In this document: positions 18,811 through 28,260 of the stretch, piece after piece | Layout of the letters: the number at the start of each line of letters is the position of its first letter | How positions within the stretch are numbered: the stretch's first letter is position 1 | Source of the DNA: SZUA-547 sp963669315 | GTDB lineage: Bacteria > Pseudomonadota > Alphaproteobacteria > Rhodobacterales > Rhodobacteraceae | NCBI GenBank assembly: GCA_963669315.1 | Contig: OY770021.1 | Coordinates: forward strand, 2,356,001-2,420,000 | DNA length: 64,000 bases | Direction of reading: 5' to 3' | The notes under the pieces: generated by a model | What the model saw: the letters and a program-made list of their open reading frames with translations, nothing else | The model's database searches: none | Told to the model about the DNA's origin: nothing | Program-made: the position numbers and the translations under genes

Positions 18811-20037
18811 ATGGGTGCGCCAGCGTTGAAAGCGAACACGATCGAGACGATCGCCGTCTTCGACGATTTTTTACAATCGGCGGCTCTTTCGGATTCAATC
18901 GATGAAGTCTTCGGAAAGAGCTCTTGGGCGTCGGACAGTTACGATGGCGCCCGCAGCGCCATTTTCAAGGACGCCAATCCTGGATCAAAAGTCGTTCTAC
19001 TCGCGATAGATCGCGAAGATGACGATGGGCTGAAACGGGCGGAAACATTCGTCACGGAGATCACATCCTGTGGCGCGGTTTGCGTGCTGATCGTCGCTGA
19101 TCTGTCTACTGCGGCCGTGCATCGTCTGATGCGCGCTGGCGCGGCGGATTTCGCGCCATTCCCGTTGCCTGATGGCGCATTGTTGCAATCGACGAACCGT
19201 GCGCGGGTCTTAAAGCAAACCGAACAGACGGCGAGCGGCTCTGGTCAACGGGGCGTCATTATCCCCGTTTATCATACCGCCGGCGGCGCCGGGGCGACGA
19301 CCTTTGCCGTGAATCTGGCGTGGGAACTCCACTCCCAAGTCCACGGTTCAGGGCGCTCGGTCGCCCTGATAGATCTCGATTTTCAGTACGGCGCTTGCGC
19401 CACGTTCCTGGATCTTCCACGGCGGCAGGCTGTATTTGAGCTTCTTTCGAACCCGTCGGTTGCGGATGTCAGCGGCATGCATGCCGCTATGACATCGTTC
19501 AGGGGTGAGATGTCGGTGCTGACCTCGCCGCCCGATCCGGTGCCGCTGGATTTAGTCGAAAGTGGCGAGGTCGATGAAATGCTGACGATCGCAGCCAACG
19601 TGCATGATTTCGTGGTGGTCGATCTTCCTGTCGCCTTGTTGAATTTCAGCGATCGTGTGCTCGACAACGCCCATATTTTTTTCAACGTCATGCAGCTGGA
19701 CATGCGTAACGCGCAGAATGCAGCTCGGTATCTGCGGGCGGCCGAAGCGGAAGGCATGGCGATTGAGAAAATTGAACATGTTCTCAACCGTGCTCCTTCG
19801 CTGCTTGATCTCAGCGCAAAAAACCGCGCCAAGCAGTTTGAGCGCAGCCTTGGCATTGAGTTCACGCACCGGATTCCCGATGGCGCGGAAGCGGTGGAAG
19901 TCGCCTGCGATCAAGGCACCCCATTGGCCTTATCTGCGAAGCGAAATCCGGTTCGTTCGGCGATAAAAAAAGTCGCCGTAACTGTGATTGAGAGCGCGGC
20001 GACCCGTAGGGCCCACGCATCTGGAGGCGGGAGTTAA
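18811..20037 (+). CDS. cpaE: Pilus assembly MinD/ParA-like ATPase CpaE/TadZ
   Basis: 408 residues: an N-terminal atypical receiver domain (about 10-140) followed by a MinD-like ATPase. The deviant P-loop is GGAGATTFA (158-166), in which the usual Lys is Ala as in most CpaE proteins. The switch region LIDLDFQYGACATFLDL and the VVVDLP Walker B are present. CpaE/TadZ directs the pilus machine to the pole. A 188-base gap containing an imperfect hairpin (18636-18658) precedes it; cpaF follows after 3 bases. Confidence 0.92.
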   Translation: MGAPALKANTIETIAVFDDFLQSAALSDSIDEVFGKSSWASDSYDGARSAIFKDANPGSKVVLLAIDREDDDGLKRAETFVTEITSCGAVCVLIVADLSTAAVHRLMRAGAADFAPFPLPDGALLQSTNRARVLKQTEQTASGSGQRGVIIPVYHTAGGAGATTFAVNLAWELHSQVHGSGRSVALIDLDFQYGACATFLDLPRRQAVFELLSNPSVADVSGMHAAMTSFRGEMSVLTSPPDPVPLDLVESGEVDEMLTIAANVHDFVVVDLPVALLNFSDRVLDNAHIFFNVMQLDMRNAQNAARYLRAAEAEGMAIEKIEHVLNRAPSLLDLSAKNRAKQFERSLGIEFTHRIPDGAEAVEVACDQGTPLALSAKRNPVRSAIKKVAVTVIESAATRRAHASGGGS

Positions 20038-20040
20038 TCA

Positions 20041-21465
20041 ATGTTTCGTAAGTACAAGAAGCACCCCGAGCCGGAACTCGTTCATTCGCAGGACGTACCT
20101 GTAAAAACATCTGAGGGCGACGGCGCCAAGCCGGCTGTGAAAGTTGTTGAAAAGGAGACTCCGGTCGTTACCGAGACCGAGATGAAGCGCCGCCGGCAGC
20201 TTCTGAGTCTTCGGGTCGAACTGCACCGTCGACTGCTTGAACTCTTAAACCTTTCTGCTATCGACAAGGTGTCCGAAACCGAACTACGTGGTGAGATCGC
20301 GTCCATCGTTCGCGAGCTGCTTGCTGAGGAGGGCACCGTCCTCAACAGCAAGGAATTTGAGAGCCTGGTCAATGAGTTGATCGACGAGGTGATCGGTCTC
20401 GGGCCCTTGGAGCCGTTGCTCAAAGATCCATCGATTACCGACATTATGGTCAACGGCTACGCGCAGGTTTTTGTCGAGCGCAGCGGCAAGTTGCACCTCA
20501 GTTCGACCCAGTTCAAAGACGACCGACACCTGATGCGAGTGATCGACAAGATCGTTAGCGCGGTGGGTCGCCGGGTTGATGAAAGCCAGCCTTGGGTCGA
20601 TGCGCGTCTCGCAGACGGCAGCCGCGTGAACTGTATTATCCCGCCTTGCGCGGTGGACGGCCCGCTGCTCTCAATTCGTAAATTCTCGAAGACGCCATTC
20701 ACCATCCAGAAACTGATGGAGTTCGGCGCCTTCAATGATGACATGCGGATGTTTCTGCAAGCCGTCGTCGGCACGCGACTAAACGTTCTTGTGTCCGGCG
20801 GCACCGGTTCCGGTAAGACGACCACGTTGAATGCGCTATCTTCGTTCATCTCGAATAGGGAGCGTATCGCGACCATTGAGGATACGGCCGAGCTTCAACT
20901 GCAGCAAACCCATCTGGCGCGGATGGAAAGCCGGCCGCCCAATGTCGAGGGTAAGGGCGAAGTCAGCCCGACGACGCTTCTGAAGAACGCCCTGCGTATG
21001 CGGCCCGATCGCATCATCGTTGGTGAGTGTCGCGGTGGCGAGGTTCTGGATATGCTCCAGGCGATGAACACCGGCCATGATGGGTCGATGACCACGATCC
21101 ACGCAAACAATCCGCGCGATGCGCTAGGCCGTATCGAGAATATGGTAGGCATGTCTGGCATCGATCTTCCGCTGAAGGCTGTTCGTGCGCAAATCGCTTC
21201 TGCGATCAATGTCGTGGTTCAGGTACAGCGCATGTCCGACGGCAAGCGCCGCATGATCTCTGTGTCAGAAATCACGGGCATGGAAGGCGAGGTCGTCGCC
21301 ATGCAGGAGATATTCAAATTTCATCGCGAAGGCGTCGACGAAGATGGTACAATCGTTGGCAATTATGTTGCGACAGGCATCCGTTCAAAGTTCATGGAGC
21401 GCTATCGCCAGTGGGGTATCAAACTGCCGCAGGATCTGTTCAATCCGAGTGTGAAGCAGCAGTAA
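20041..21465 (+). CDS. cpaF: Pilus assembly secretion ATPase CpaF/TadA
   Basis: 474 residues, hexameric type II/IV secretion ATPase powering pilin extrusion and retraction. N-terminal basic/helical region (1-110), then the conserved IGLGPLEPLLKDPSITDIMVNG block, Walker A GGTGSGKTT (253-261), Asp box IATIEDTAELQL, Walker B RMRPDRIIVGECRGGE and the His box GHDGSMTTIHANNPRDA. All catalytic motifs are intact. It overlaps no neighbour, but spacing of 3 and 26 bases indicates one operon. Confidence 0.97.
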   Translation: MFRKYKKHPEPELVHSQDVPVKTSEGDGAKPAVKVVEKETPVVTETEMKRRRQLLSLRVELHRRLLELLNLSAIDKVSETELRGEIASIVRELLAEEGTVLNSKEFESLVNELIDEVIGLGPLEPLLKDPSITDIMVNGYAQVFVERSGKLHLSSTQFKDDRHLMRVIDKIVSAVGRRVDESQPWVDARLADGSRVNCIIPPCAVDGPLLSIRKFSKTPFTIQKLMEFGAFNDDMRMFLQAVVGTRLNVLVSGGTGSGKTTTLNALSSFISNRERIATIEDTAELQLQQTHLARMESRPPNVEGKGEVSPTTLLKNALRMRPDRIIVGECRGGEVLDMLQAMNTGHDGSMTTIHANNPRDALGRIENMVGMSGIDLPLKAVRAQIASAINVVVQVQRMSDGKRRMISVSEITGMEGEVVAMQEIFKFHREGVDEDGTIVGNYVATGIRSKFMERYRQWGIKLPQDLFNPSVKQQ

Positions 21466-21491
21466 GCGTGAAAGCGTAGAGGAACGTCGTC

Positions 21492-22454
21492 ATGCAGTTT
21501 GAAGCAGTCATTTACGCAGTTCTTTTCGTCGGCGTTCTGATGACGATCGAGGGCATCTATCTGCTCGCCTTCGGAAAGCGCATGAAGCGCGAAGGCACGA
21601 TGAACCGCCGGCTGGAGCTTATTGAGAAGGGCCTTGAACCGGACGAGGTTCTGGCGGTGCTGCGGAAAGAGCGCGAGCGCGAAACCAGTCGCGGCGGCAT
21701 TCCCCTGATCAGTCAGCTTGTACGGTTGTCGGCTCAGTCGAACATGCCGAAGTCTCCCGGCTTGCTGATATTGCTGTGGATGATTATCGGAGGGGCGGTT
21801 TTCGTCGTTCTACAGCTGACGACTTCATCGAGCTGGATCGTGCAGGCCATCGCCTCGGTAGCCGTCGGCTATCTTTCGCTCTTCTTCTTCTTCCGTTCAA
21901 AGGCGAAGAAGCGCTTGATGATGTTCGAAGAACAACTCCCTGACGCAATCGAGCTTATCGTTCGCTCTCTGCGCGTCGGGCATCCGTTCTCCGCTACGAT
22001 CGCCATGGTCGCGCGCGAGATGCCGGATCCGATCGGATCAGAATTCGGCATGATCGCCGATGAGGCGACATATGGCATGGACGTCACGGATTCCCTGGCC
22101 AAGATGGCGGCGCGTATCGAATTGCAGGACGTGAAGTTCTTTTCAGTGGCCGTAAGTATCCAGGCCCAGTCTGGCGGCAATCTGGCCGAAATTCTGGAAG
22201 GCCTTTCACAGGTAATTCGGGCCCGGTTCAAACTGTTCCGGAAAATCCGCGCCATCACTGCGGAGGCGCGCTGGTCGGGTTGGTTCCTGTCCTTGTTCCC
22301 CGTTGTAGCGCTTTTTCTGGTCCAAATCGTGCAACCCGACTATTATGAACGCGTGGAGGACCACCCGTTGTTTCTGCCGGGGACCATTCTGACCTTTATA
22401 CTGCTCACCGTGAACGTCATGTTCATGCGGTGGCTCGTGAACATCAAGGTGTAG
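21492..22454 (+). CDS. tadB: Flp pilus inner-membrane platform protein TadB
   Basis: 320 residues with a GspF/T2SSF domain (about residues 155-280: FEEQLPDAIELIVRSLRVGHPF, and SVSIQAQSGGNLAEILEGLSQVIR) and TM segments near the N-terminus, the middle (90-135) and the C-terminus. TadB and TadC form the inner-membrane platform on which CpaF acts. The adjacent tadC begins 3 bases after the stop. Confidence 0.93.
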   Translation: MQFEAVIYAVLFVGVLMTIEGIYLLAFGKRMKREGTMNRRLELIEKGLEPDEVLAVLRKERERETSRGGIPLISQLVRLSAQSNMPKSPGLLILLWMIIGGAVFVVLQLTTSSSWIVQAIASVAVGYLSLFFFFRSKAKKRLMMFEEQLPDAIELIVRSLRVGHPFSATIAMVAREMPDPIGSEFGMIADEATYGMDVTDSLAKMAARIELQDVKFFSVAVSIQAQSGGNLAEILEGLSQVIRARFKLFRKIRAITAEARWSGWFLSLFPVVALFLVQIVQPDYYERVEDHPLFLPGTILTFILLTVNVMFMRWLVNIKV

Positions 22455-22457
22455 GTC

Positions 22458-23444
22458 ATGGGCGATATTGTCATAGCGCAGATTAATTCAATCTATCTGG
22501 GGATCGAGCAGCAGCTGGGCCCGATGGGTCCAATCTATGTCGGCGCCGGATTTGGCGTCGCGATGATGCTTCTGGCGGTCACTCTATTATTGCCGAAACG
22601 GGCGAAACCGGTTGGCGATCTCCGCACCCACGAAACCGAAGTCGATGGCGGGGCGACGTCGCTTCGGCCGTCCGAGGGCAAGGGTACGATTGACAAGTAC
22701 TCGTCCTTCTTTGAGCCGAGCAACACCGAGGACCTGTCCGAAGCGCGCCAGAAGATGATGCGGGCCGGTTTCCGCTCGCCAAGCGCGGTTCGCTATTTCT
22801 ATTTCGCCAGGGCCGCGTTTGCGCTTGGCGGCATTGTAATTGCTCTGGTCGCCACAATGCTGGCTTTCGCCGAGCCGAAAGTGGCGAATGTCACGATTTT
22901 TACAACCGTGGCGGGACTGATTGGGTACGTGCTCCCGGCCTATTGGGTGGCAAAGCGAACCCAACAACGCCAGGAAGAGATCACCAACGGTTTCCCGGAT
23001 GCGCTGGACCTGATGCTGGTCTGTGTTGAGGCGGGACAATCTCTCGACCAGGCGATTTTACGTGTTTCGTCCGACTCAGAGGCCGCCAATCCGGCGCTAG
23101 CCGAGGAGTTCGCCATCGTCGGAGCCGAAATCCGGGCTGGCAAGGAACGCAATCAGGTCCTGCGCGACTTCGCGGACCGATCAAACGTGACCGATGTGTC
23201 TTCATTTGTCACTGTGCTTGTACAGTCGGCAGCGTTTGGCACCTCGATCGCGCAGGCGCTACGGGTCTATGCCGCAGAGATGCGCGACAAGCGGTTGATG
23301 CGTGCCGAGGAAAAGGCGAACCTGTTGCCGACCAAGCTGACGCTTGGCACCATGGCGTTCACCGTACCCCCGCTGCTGCTGATCCTCATCGGCCCTTCCC
23401 TCATCATGATCCTGCGCGCCATGACCGGAGTTGCTAGTTACTGA
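22458..23444 (+). CDS. tadC: Flp pilus inner-membrane platform protein TadC
   Basis: 328 residues. N-terminal TM segment, two central TM segments, the T2SSF domain (FPDALDLMLVCVEAGQSLDQAILRV, and FVTVLVQSAAFGTSIAQALRVYA) and a C-terminal TM (FTVPPLLLILIGPSLIMIL). Paralog and partner of TadB. The downstream TPR lipoprotein gene starts 1 base after its stop. Confidence 0.93.
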   Translation: MGDIVIAQINSIYLGIEQQLGPMGPIYVGAGFGVAMMLLAVTLLLPKRAKPVGDLRTHETEVDGGATSLRPSEGKGTIDKYSSFFEPSNTEDLSEARQKMMRAGFRSPSAVRYFYFARAAFALGGIVIALVATMLAFAEPKVANVTIFTTVAGLIGYVLPAYWVAKRTQQRQEEITNGFPDALDLMLVCVEAGQSLDQAILRVSSDSEAANPALAEEFAIVGAEIRAGKERNQVLRDFADRSNVTDVSSFVTVLVQSAAFGTSIAQALRVYAAEMRDKRLMRAEEKANLLPTKLTLGTMAFTVPPLLLILIGPSLIMILRAMTGVASY

Positions 23445-23445
23445 C

Positions 23446-24249
23446 ATGAAACGGTGTTCGGTTATCGTCTTCGCAGCCCTTGGGCTAAGTGGATGCGCCG
23501 ATACTACGCATGGCCCATTCCGGCCATTGAACGGGCCGACCGGCCCAGCCTCGATTGAATTGGCGCATTCGCAGGTTCCAATCAATTTCGTCATGTCGTC
23601 CGGCCCGGAGGCGAAGACAGAAGCCCCGTACTCGATCAGCTATCTTGAGCAGGGTCGAGCCGCCCTCGCCGAAGGCTCCGCCAGCCGCGCTGAGCGCGCA
23701 TTTCGTCTTTCAATCGCCCATGAAGGAGAAAGCGCCTTGGCGCTGACTGGCCTTGGCGTCGCATATGATCAGATCGGACGCTCCGGCGCTGCTCGGGTTT
23801 TTCTGGAGCGTGCTGTCGAATTGGAGCCCACCAGCGCGATAGCGCGCAACAATCTGGGCGTTCACCTTTGGCGAAACGGCGAAACTGAGCTTGCGATTTT
23901 ACATCTTGAGCGGGGTGCGGAGTTGGCGGGCGACAATGAAATTCTCGCCCGCAATCTGGAGCTTGTCGCGAGTTCCCGATCTGAGCCAGCCCTTGATGGC
24001 GGTCTCGATAGCGAAACTGACGCTCGATTGGAGGACGGACAGGCGTCTGTCGCCTCGGCACAGACGGGCAGAGCAGGTATTTCCGGCCCGAGCGCGGCAT
24101 CGAGCAATGATCGACTTGAAGGATTCGCCGTTGTACGATCCGGCGCGAGACGGTTCCAACTGCGTTCGGCCGACACCGGCAGTGTAACCGCGCCCCAGAA
24201 ACCGCGATATCATTTGTATGAAAAGCGGATCGCCCCCAACGGTCTCTAG
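23446..24249 (+). CDS. TadD-like TPR lipoprotein
   Basis: 267 residues from the ATG at 23446. Lipobox LSGC gives an acylated Cys at about 17. TPR-like helices span about 60-165 (YLEQGRAALAEGSASRAERAFRLSI, ALAGLGVAYDQIG-type repeats), as in TadD, which supports secretin assembly. The C-terminal 90 residues are Ser/Asp-rich and end in a compact basic stretch. A small GGTCTC/GAGACC stem overlaps the stop codon. Confidence 0.8.
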   Translation: MKRCSVIVFAALGLSGCADTTHGPFRPLNGPTGPASIELAHSQVPINFVMSSGPEAKTEAPYSISYLEQGRAALAEGSASRAERAFRLSIAHEGESALALTGLGVAYDQIGRSGAARVFLERAVELEPTSAIARNNLGVHLWRNGETELAILHLERGAELAGDNEILARNLELVASSRSEPALDGGLDSETDARLEDGQASVASAQTGRAGISGPSAASSNDRLEGFAVVRSGARRFQLRSADTGSVTAPQKPRYHLYEKRIAPNGL

Positions 24250-24282
24250 CGAGACCAGATAACCGCCGATAGGAACGTATCA

Positions 24283-25131
24283 ATGCGGAAACCCATAGCG
24301 CTCGTATCCATCGCCGCCTTCGCGCTCGCCGGCTGTCAGGAAATGAAGACGGAGGAAGAGCGGCGGACGACCGACCCGATCAACATCATAGATGAGGCCA
24401 ATCTCAACGATCTGATGCTGACAGTCGGGGATCCGGAACAATCCGTCGCCTATTTCCGTGAAGCGCTGAACCGAGAGCCGGATCGGGTGGATCTCAAGCG
24501 CGGGTTTGCGATTGCTCTGTCCAACTCGCAACGCTATCGCGATTCCGTGGTCGTATTCGAACAGCTGGATGAACAGGGCGCGCTGACAAACGACGACCGC
24601 GTGGAATACGCCTTCGCGCTGGCCAAGCTGGAGCGTTGGGACGATGCGAATGACGCATTGAACGGAGTCGAGTCGAGCTTCGAATCTGCGCGGCTCTACA
24701 TTCTGAAGGGGATGTATCACGACCAGCAGACAGATTGGGTGATGGCCGACGCTTCCTACGGGCGTGCGCTGGAGCTTTCCGCCCAACCGGCGGTCGCCCT
24801 GAACAACTGGGGCGTCAGCCAGATGTCGCGTGGCGATCTGCCCAGCGCGATCTCAACGTTCGAGCAGGTGGTCTATCTGGAACCCAGCCTGTTCGACGCC
24901 AAGAATAACCTTGTCATCGCCCGCGGACTGGCTGGCGATTACCGTCTGCCGCCGATTTCGATCAGCGAGGCGGAAAAGGCTCTGCTGTTGCACAATCTGG
25001 CATTGATCGCCTTGCGGCGCGGAGATGTCGAGGTCGCCAAGGGCCTGCTTGCCGATGCGATCGATGTACACCCGCTCTACTACGCGCAGGCGGCGGACAA
25101 GTTGAGGGCGCTCGAAAGCGCCGGAATCTGA
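24283..25131 (+). CDS. Second TadD-like TPR lipoprotein
   Basis: 282 residues with lipobox ALAGC (Cys 18) and at least four TPR units from about residue 40 onwards (SVAYFREALNREPDRVDLKRGFAIALSNS, and ALNNWGVSQMSRGDLPSAISTFEQVVY). Probably an outer-membrane-anchored helper of the pilus secretin, paralogous to the preceding gene. Tandem TPR lipoproteins are frequent in alphaproteobacterial tad loci. Confidence 0.8.
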   Translation: MRKPIALVSIAAFALAGCQEMKTEEERRTTDPINIIDEANLNDLMLTVGDPEQSVAYFREALNREPDRVDLKRGFAIALSNSQRYRDSVVVFEQLDEQGALTNDDRVEYAFALAKLERWDDANDALNGVESSFESARLYILKGMYHDQQTDWVMADASYGRALELSAQPAVALNNWGVSQMSRGDLPSAISTFEQVVYLEPSLFDAKNNLVIARGLAGDYRLPPISISEAEKALLLHNLALIALRRGDVEVAKGLLADAIDVHPLYYAQAADKLRALESAGI

Positions 25132-25135
25132 TGGC

Positions 25136-25642
25136 ATGATTGATCTACTAGGACGACACGGTGCGGAGACAGCGCTGTTGCTGTGCATCGCGCCGGTGGT
25201 TTTCCTGGCTGCGTGGACAGATTTGCGCTCTTTCCGGATTCCTAATCGACTGTGTTTGGCGGGGATTGCGATCTTCGTTGTGACCGCGGCGATTTTTCTG
25301 CCACTGGCGGAGATACCAGGCAGGTTGATGGGCGCGGGGCTGGTTCTTCTCGTTGGGTTCGTGCTGTTCTCCGCAGGCCTTATGGGCGGCGGCGACGCCA
25401 AGATGGCGACGGTGATCGCGTTGTTCATACCAGGGCGCGACGCCGTCACGCTTCTTGTATTGCTGGCGTTGTGCGGGTTGGCCGGACTGGTCGTTGTCCG
25501 TCTGATGGCGCCGCGCATCGGATCTCTGCCAATGGGCAAGGCGGCGGAGTGGGAGGTCTGGACCACTCGCAAGCAATTCCCTTACGGCTACGCGATGGCC
25601 GGGGCGTTGGCGCTCTATATTTTCGCGCGGCTGGTGGTCTAA
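25136..25642 (+). CDS. cpaA: Prepilin peptidase CpaA/TadV (A24 family)
   Basis: 168 residues, the short form lacking the methylase domain, with about four to five TM helices. The two catalytic aspartates of the A24 aspartyl proteases are visible: D29 in AAWTDLRSFRIPN and D87 in GLMGGGDAKM. It should cleave the pilin at G17/A18. The gene lies at the end of the cluster rather than next to the pilin gene, the reverse of the Caulobacter order. Confidence 0.92.
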   Translation: MIDLLGRHGAETALLLCIAPVVFLAAWTDLRSFRIPNRLCLAGIAIFVVTAAIFLPLAEIPGRLMGAGLVLLVGFVLFSAGLMGGGDAKMATVIALFIPGRDAVTLLVLLALCGLAGLVVVRLMAPRIGSLPMGKAAEWEVWTTRKQFPYGYAMAGALALYIFARLVV

Positions 25643-25756
25643 AGCGACACGGTCGCCTCAATTATGGCGCAAAGGTGCGCAAATCCTTCATTTTCGCGCC
25701 AATATCGCGCATACTGCCGCCGACATGTGTGTTTCGCCCCATAGTGAGGTTGCGTC

Positions 25757-27088
25757 ATGGGTAAATTTGAGTCGGGAGTTGGGTTCGCGGATAACCCTGA
25801 TACGCCATTTGAGGCGCCCCAAAGCCCGCATTCTATAGCGGAAACCGGGCTCGACCCGCGTCTTCTTCTAAGCCTTACCATGAAGGTGATGTATCTGGAG
25901 GGCGTGGACACGGTCGCCAAGATATCGGGCGTTGTGAAGCTGGGCGGCGGCGTTGTCGAAGAGATCCTGGAGGAGGCGCGTTCGCTGAATCTGGTGGAGC
26001 CGTTGGGTTCGTCTTCCGCAGCTCTGAACGCTGAAATGCGTTACGGCCTGATGAACAAAGGCCGTGAGTGGGCAATGGAGGCGCTGGCGCAGAATCAGTA
26101 CGCCGGCGCTGCGCCTGTGACGCTGGATCAGCTATCGGCGCAGATTCGCGCGCAGTCCATTTCGCATGAGAACATAATTCGGCCGACGCTGGAGCATGCA
26201 TTTTCCAACCTCGTCGTGTCGGAAGATATGCTCGGGCGTCTCGGCCCCGCGGTGAACTCGGCGCGTTCGATGCTGCTCTATGGGCCGCCGGGCAACGGCA
26301 AATCGTCGATCGCGACGGCGCTGATGAAGGCCTACAAGCATCACATCTACATTCCCCACGCCGTCGAGGTCGCGGGACAGATTATCTCGATCTATGACGG
26401 CGCGGTGCACAGGCCGGTGAACCCGACCGATGTCGAAGAGACTTCCGGTTCGGCGCTGCGTCTGGCCCGCAAGAATGATCAGCGTTGGGTCGAGTGCCTG
26501 CGACCGGTCGTGATGGTCGGCGGTGAGTTGTCGCTTGAGATGCTCGATCTCATCCACAATCCTATCGCGAAGTTTTATGAGGCGCCGCTGCAGCTGAAGG
26601 CGATGAACGGCCTCTTCATCATCGATGACTTCGGGCGTCAGGATCACGAACCGCAGGCGCTGGTCAACCGCTGGATCGTGCCATTGGAGATGGGCGTGGA
26701 CTTCCTTAGTCTTCAATCGGGCCGCAAGTTCGACATTCCATTCGATTGCCTGTTGACCTTCTCGACCAACATTCCGCCGAAGAGCCTGATCGACGGAGCG
26801 GGTCTACGGCGTATCTACCACAAGATTGAGATCACGTATCCGCCACGCAGCGATTGGGAGAAAGTGTTCTACGCGATGGCCAAGCACCTGGATCTGGAAG
26901 TCGAACCAGGTTTGTTGGACTGGGTCGTGGACGAACTCTACACGCCGCAGGGCGAGCCGTACTCGAATTTCCACCCGAAATTCATGCTGGAGCAAAATTT
27001 GGCGATGTGCGGTTATCACGATGTCGAACGGAAAATTCACAAGGATTTCCTGAAAATCGCCTGGCAGAACCTGTTCACCAGCGAGTGA
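25757..27088 (+). CDS. AAA-type ATPase of unknown function next to the tad locus
   Basis: 443 residues, cytoplasmic. An N-terminal winged-helix-like part (about 30-110: MKVMYLEGVDTVAKISGVVKLGG, then a VVEEILEEARSLNLV helix) precedes an AAA module with Walker A GPPGNGKS (176-183), Walker B FIIDD (287-291) and a sensor-like LLTFSTNIPP. The end of the protein looks like a small lid domain. The frame lies 114 bases after cpaA and 5 bases before a PepSY gene. Homologs of this type are often found near tad genes as far as I recall; their function is not known to me. Confidence 0.75.
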   Translation: MGKFESGVGFADNPDTPFEAPQSPHSIAETGLDPRLLLSLTMKVMYLEGVDTVAKISGVVKLGGGVVEEILEEARSLNLVEPLGSSSAALNAEMRYGLMNKGREWAMEALAQNQYAGAAPVTLDQLSAQIRAQSISHENIIRPTLEHAFSNLVVSEDMLGRLGPAVNSARSMLLYGPPGNGKSSIATALMKAYKHHIYIPHAVEVAGQIISIYDGAVHRPVNPTDVEETSGSALRLARKNDQRWVECLRPVVMVGGELSLEMLDLIHNPIAKFYEAPLQLKAMNGLFIIDDFGRQDHEPQALVNRWIVPLEMGVDFLSLQSGRKFDIPFDCLLTFSTNIPPKSLIDGAGLRRIYHKIEITYPPRSDWEKVFYAMAKHLDLEVEPGLLDWVVDELYTPQGEPYSNFHPKFMLEQNLAMCGYHDVERKIHKDFLKIAWQNLFTSE

Positions 27089-27093
27089 CGCTG

Positions 27094-27540
27094 ATGCCCG
27101 AACCAGCGAGGTCGACGCACCGTAATTCTGCGCCGCCGCGCAGTGCCGTGTTGTGTGTCGCCGCAGTGCTTGCGCTGGTTGGTCTGACCGGTCAGGCAAA
27201 CTCAGAGTCAACACGCGCGATGGACCATGACGAGGTGCGCGAAGCGGTTCTGGAGGGCCGGCTGGCGCCCCTCGACACTGTTCTTGGCGCCGTTCGCAAT
27301 AGTTTCGAACTTCAGATCGTCGATGTGAGGGCGCTGACCAATGATCAGGCGTACTTGTTCGAGGTTCTGATTCTCGAGGCTGATGGCGCGATTTTGCAGC
27401 TGTATTACGATGGCCGGACGGCGAAGCTTGTCGGTTGGACCGGCGTCGGTTCGGAAGATGGATCAGAATACAGCGCCTTTGTCGAAGAGATATTCGCCCG
27501 CCTTTTGGATGCGCAGACTGAAGGCCAGAGCCCTCAGTAA
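27094..27540 (+). CDS. Secreted PepSY-domain protein
   Basis: 148 residues from the ATG at 27094, 5 bases after the AAA gene; the longer open frame lies inside that gene. A signal peptide (hydrophobic VLCVAAVLALVGLTG) leads into one PepSY domain (DHDEVREAVLEGRLAPLDTVLGAVR, then LFEVLILEADGAILQLYYDGRTAKLVG). PepSY proteins commonly precede PhoPQ-like two-component genes, as here, and may tune or inhibit the sensor from the periplasm. Confidence 0.78.
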   Translation: MPEPARSTHRNSAPPRSAVLCVAAVLALVGLTGQANSESTRAMDHDEVREAVLEGRLAPLDTVLGAVRNSFELQIVDVRALTNDQAYLFEVLILEADGAILQLYYDGRTAKLVGWTGVGSEDGSEYSAFVEEIFARLLDAQTEGQSPQ

Positions 27541-27600
27541 CGAGTTCGGAGAGTTTGTAGCGATGATGCGCTTTGACAGTGAAGTGAAGGTCAAAAGCTT

Positions 27601-28260
27601 ATGCGATTGCTGATCGTCGAGGACGAAGTGGTGCTCGCGGAGCAACTTCGCGGCGCCCTGGCGACTGCAGGACATGCCGTCGATATTTCGCACGACGGAG
27701 AGGAAGGACACTTCTTGGGGGAAACTGAACCCTACGACGCCATTATCCTGGACCTGGGTTTACCGAAAATCGACGGCGCCTCGGTTCTTCGCAAGTGGCG
27801 GCAAGCTGATATTTCGACGCCTGTTCTGATCCTGACTGCGCGCGACAGCTGGCGCGACAAGGTCGATGGGCTGGACGCAGGCGCCGATGACTATGTGACG
27901 AAACCCTTTGTCATGGACGAGATCCTGGCCCGCGTACGCGCGTTGACCCGGCGCGCGGCGGGCGCCGCCAGTCCGGTGTTTAGGCGGGGCGGCGTCGAAT
28001 TCGACACGCGATCCGGCGCGGTGACTCTGGATGGCAAGCCCGTCGTGCTGACGGCGCAGGAGACGAATGTGCTGTCATATCTTCTACACAACGCCGGGGG
28101 CGTCGTGTCGCGAACCGAGCTCTCGGAGCATGTTTACGGTTACGATGGTGACCGGGATTCCAACACGATCGAAGTGTTCATCGGACGGCTTCGCCGCAAG
28201 CTTGGTTCGGAAATCATCAGAACAGTGCGCGGCCGCGGTTATCAGGTCGTCGAAGAATGA
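27601..28260 (+). CDS. OmpR/PhoP-family response regulator
   Basis: 219 residues. Receiver domain 1-115 with acidic pair E7/D8, phospho-acceptor D51 (ILDLGLPK) and the KPF Lys, followed by a winged-helix DNA-binding domain (residues about 125-217, ending TVRGRGYQVVEE). It overlaps the histidine kinase gene (ATGA at 28257). Likely cytoplasmic partner of the next gene; target genes are unknown. Confidence 0.92.
   Translation: MRLLIVEDEVVLAEQLRGALATAGHAVDISHDGEEGHFLGETEPYDAIILDLGLPKIDGASVLRKWRQADISTPVLILTARDSWRDKVDGLDAGADDYVTKPFVMDEILARVRALTRRAAGAASPVFRRGGVEFDTRSGAVTLDGKPVVLTAQETNVLSYLLHNAGGVVSRTELSEHVYGYDGDRDSNTIEVFIGRLRRKLGSEIIRTVRGRGYQVVEE

Noticed and set aside
18811..20037. CpaE P-loop lacking Lys as a possible broken gene
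   Set aside because: CpaE/TadZ proteins normally carry such a deviant P-loop (GG.GA.T), so this is ordinary for the family.
24242..24257. GGTCTC/GAGACC stem at the end of the first TPR lipoprotein gene
   Set aside because: Only six base pairs overlapping the stop codon, no U-run; too weak for a terminator call.
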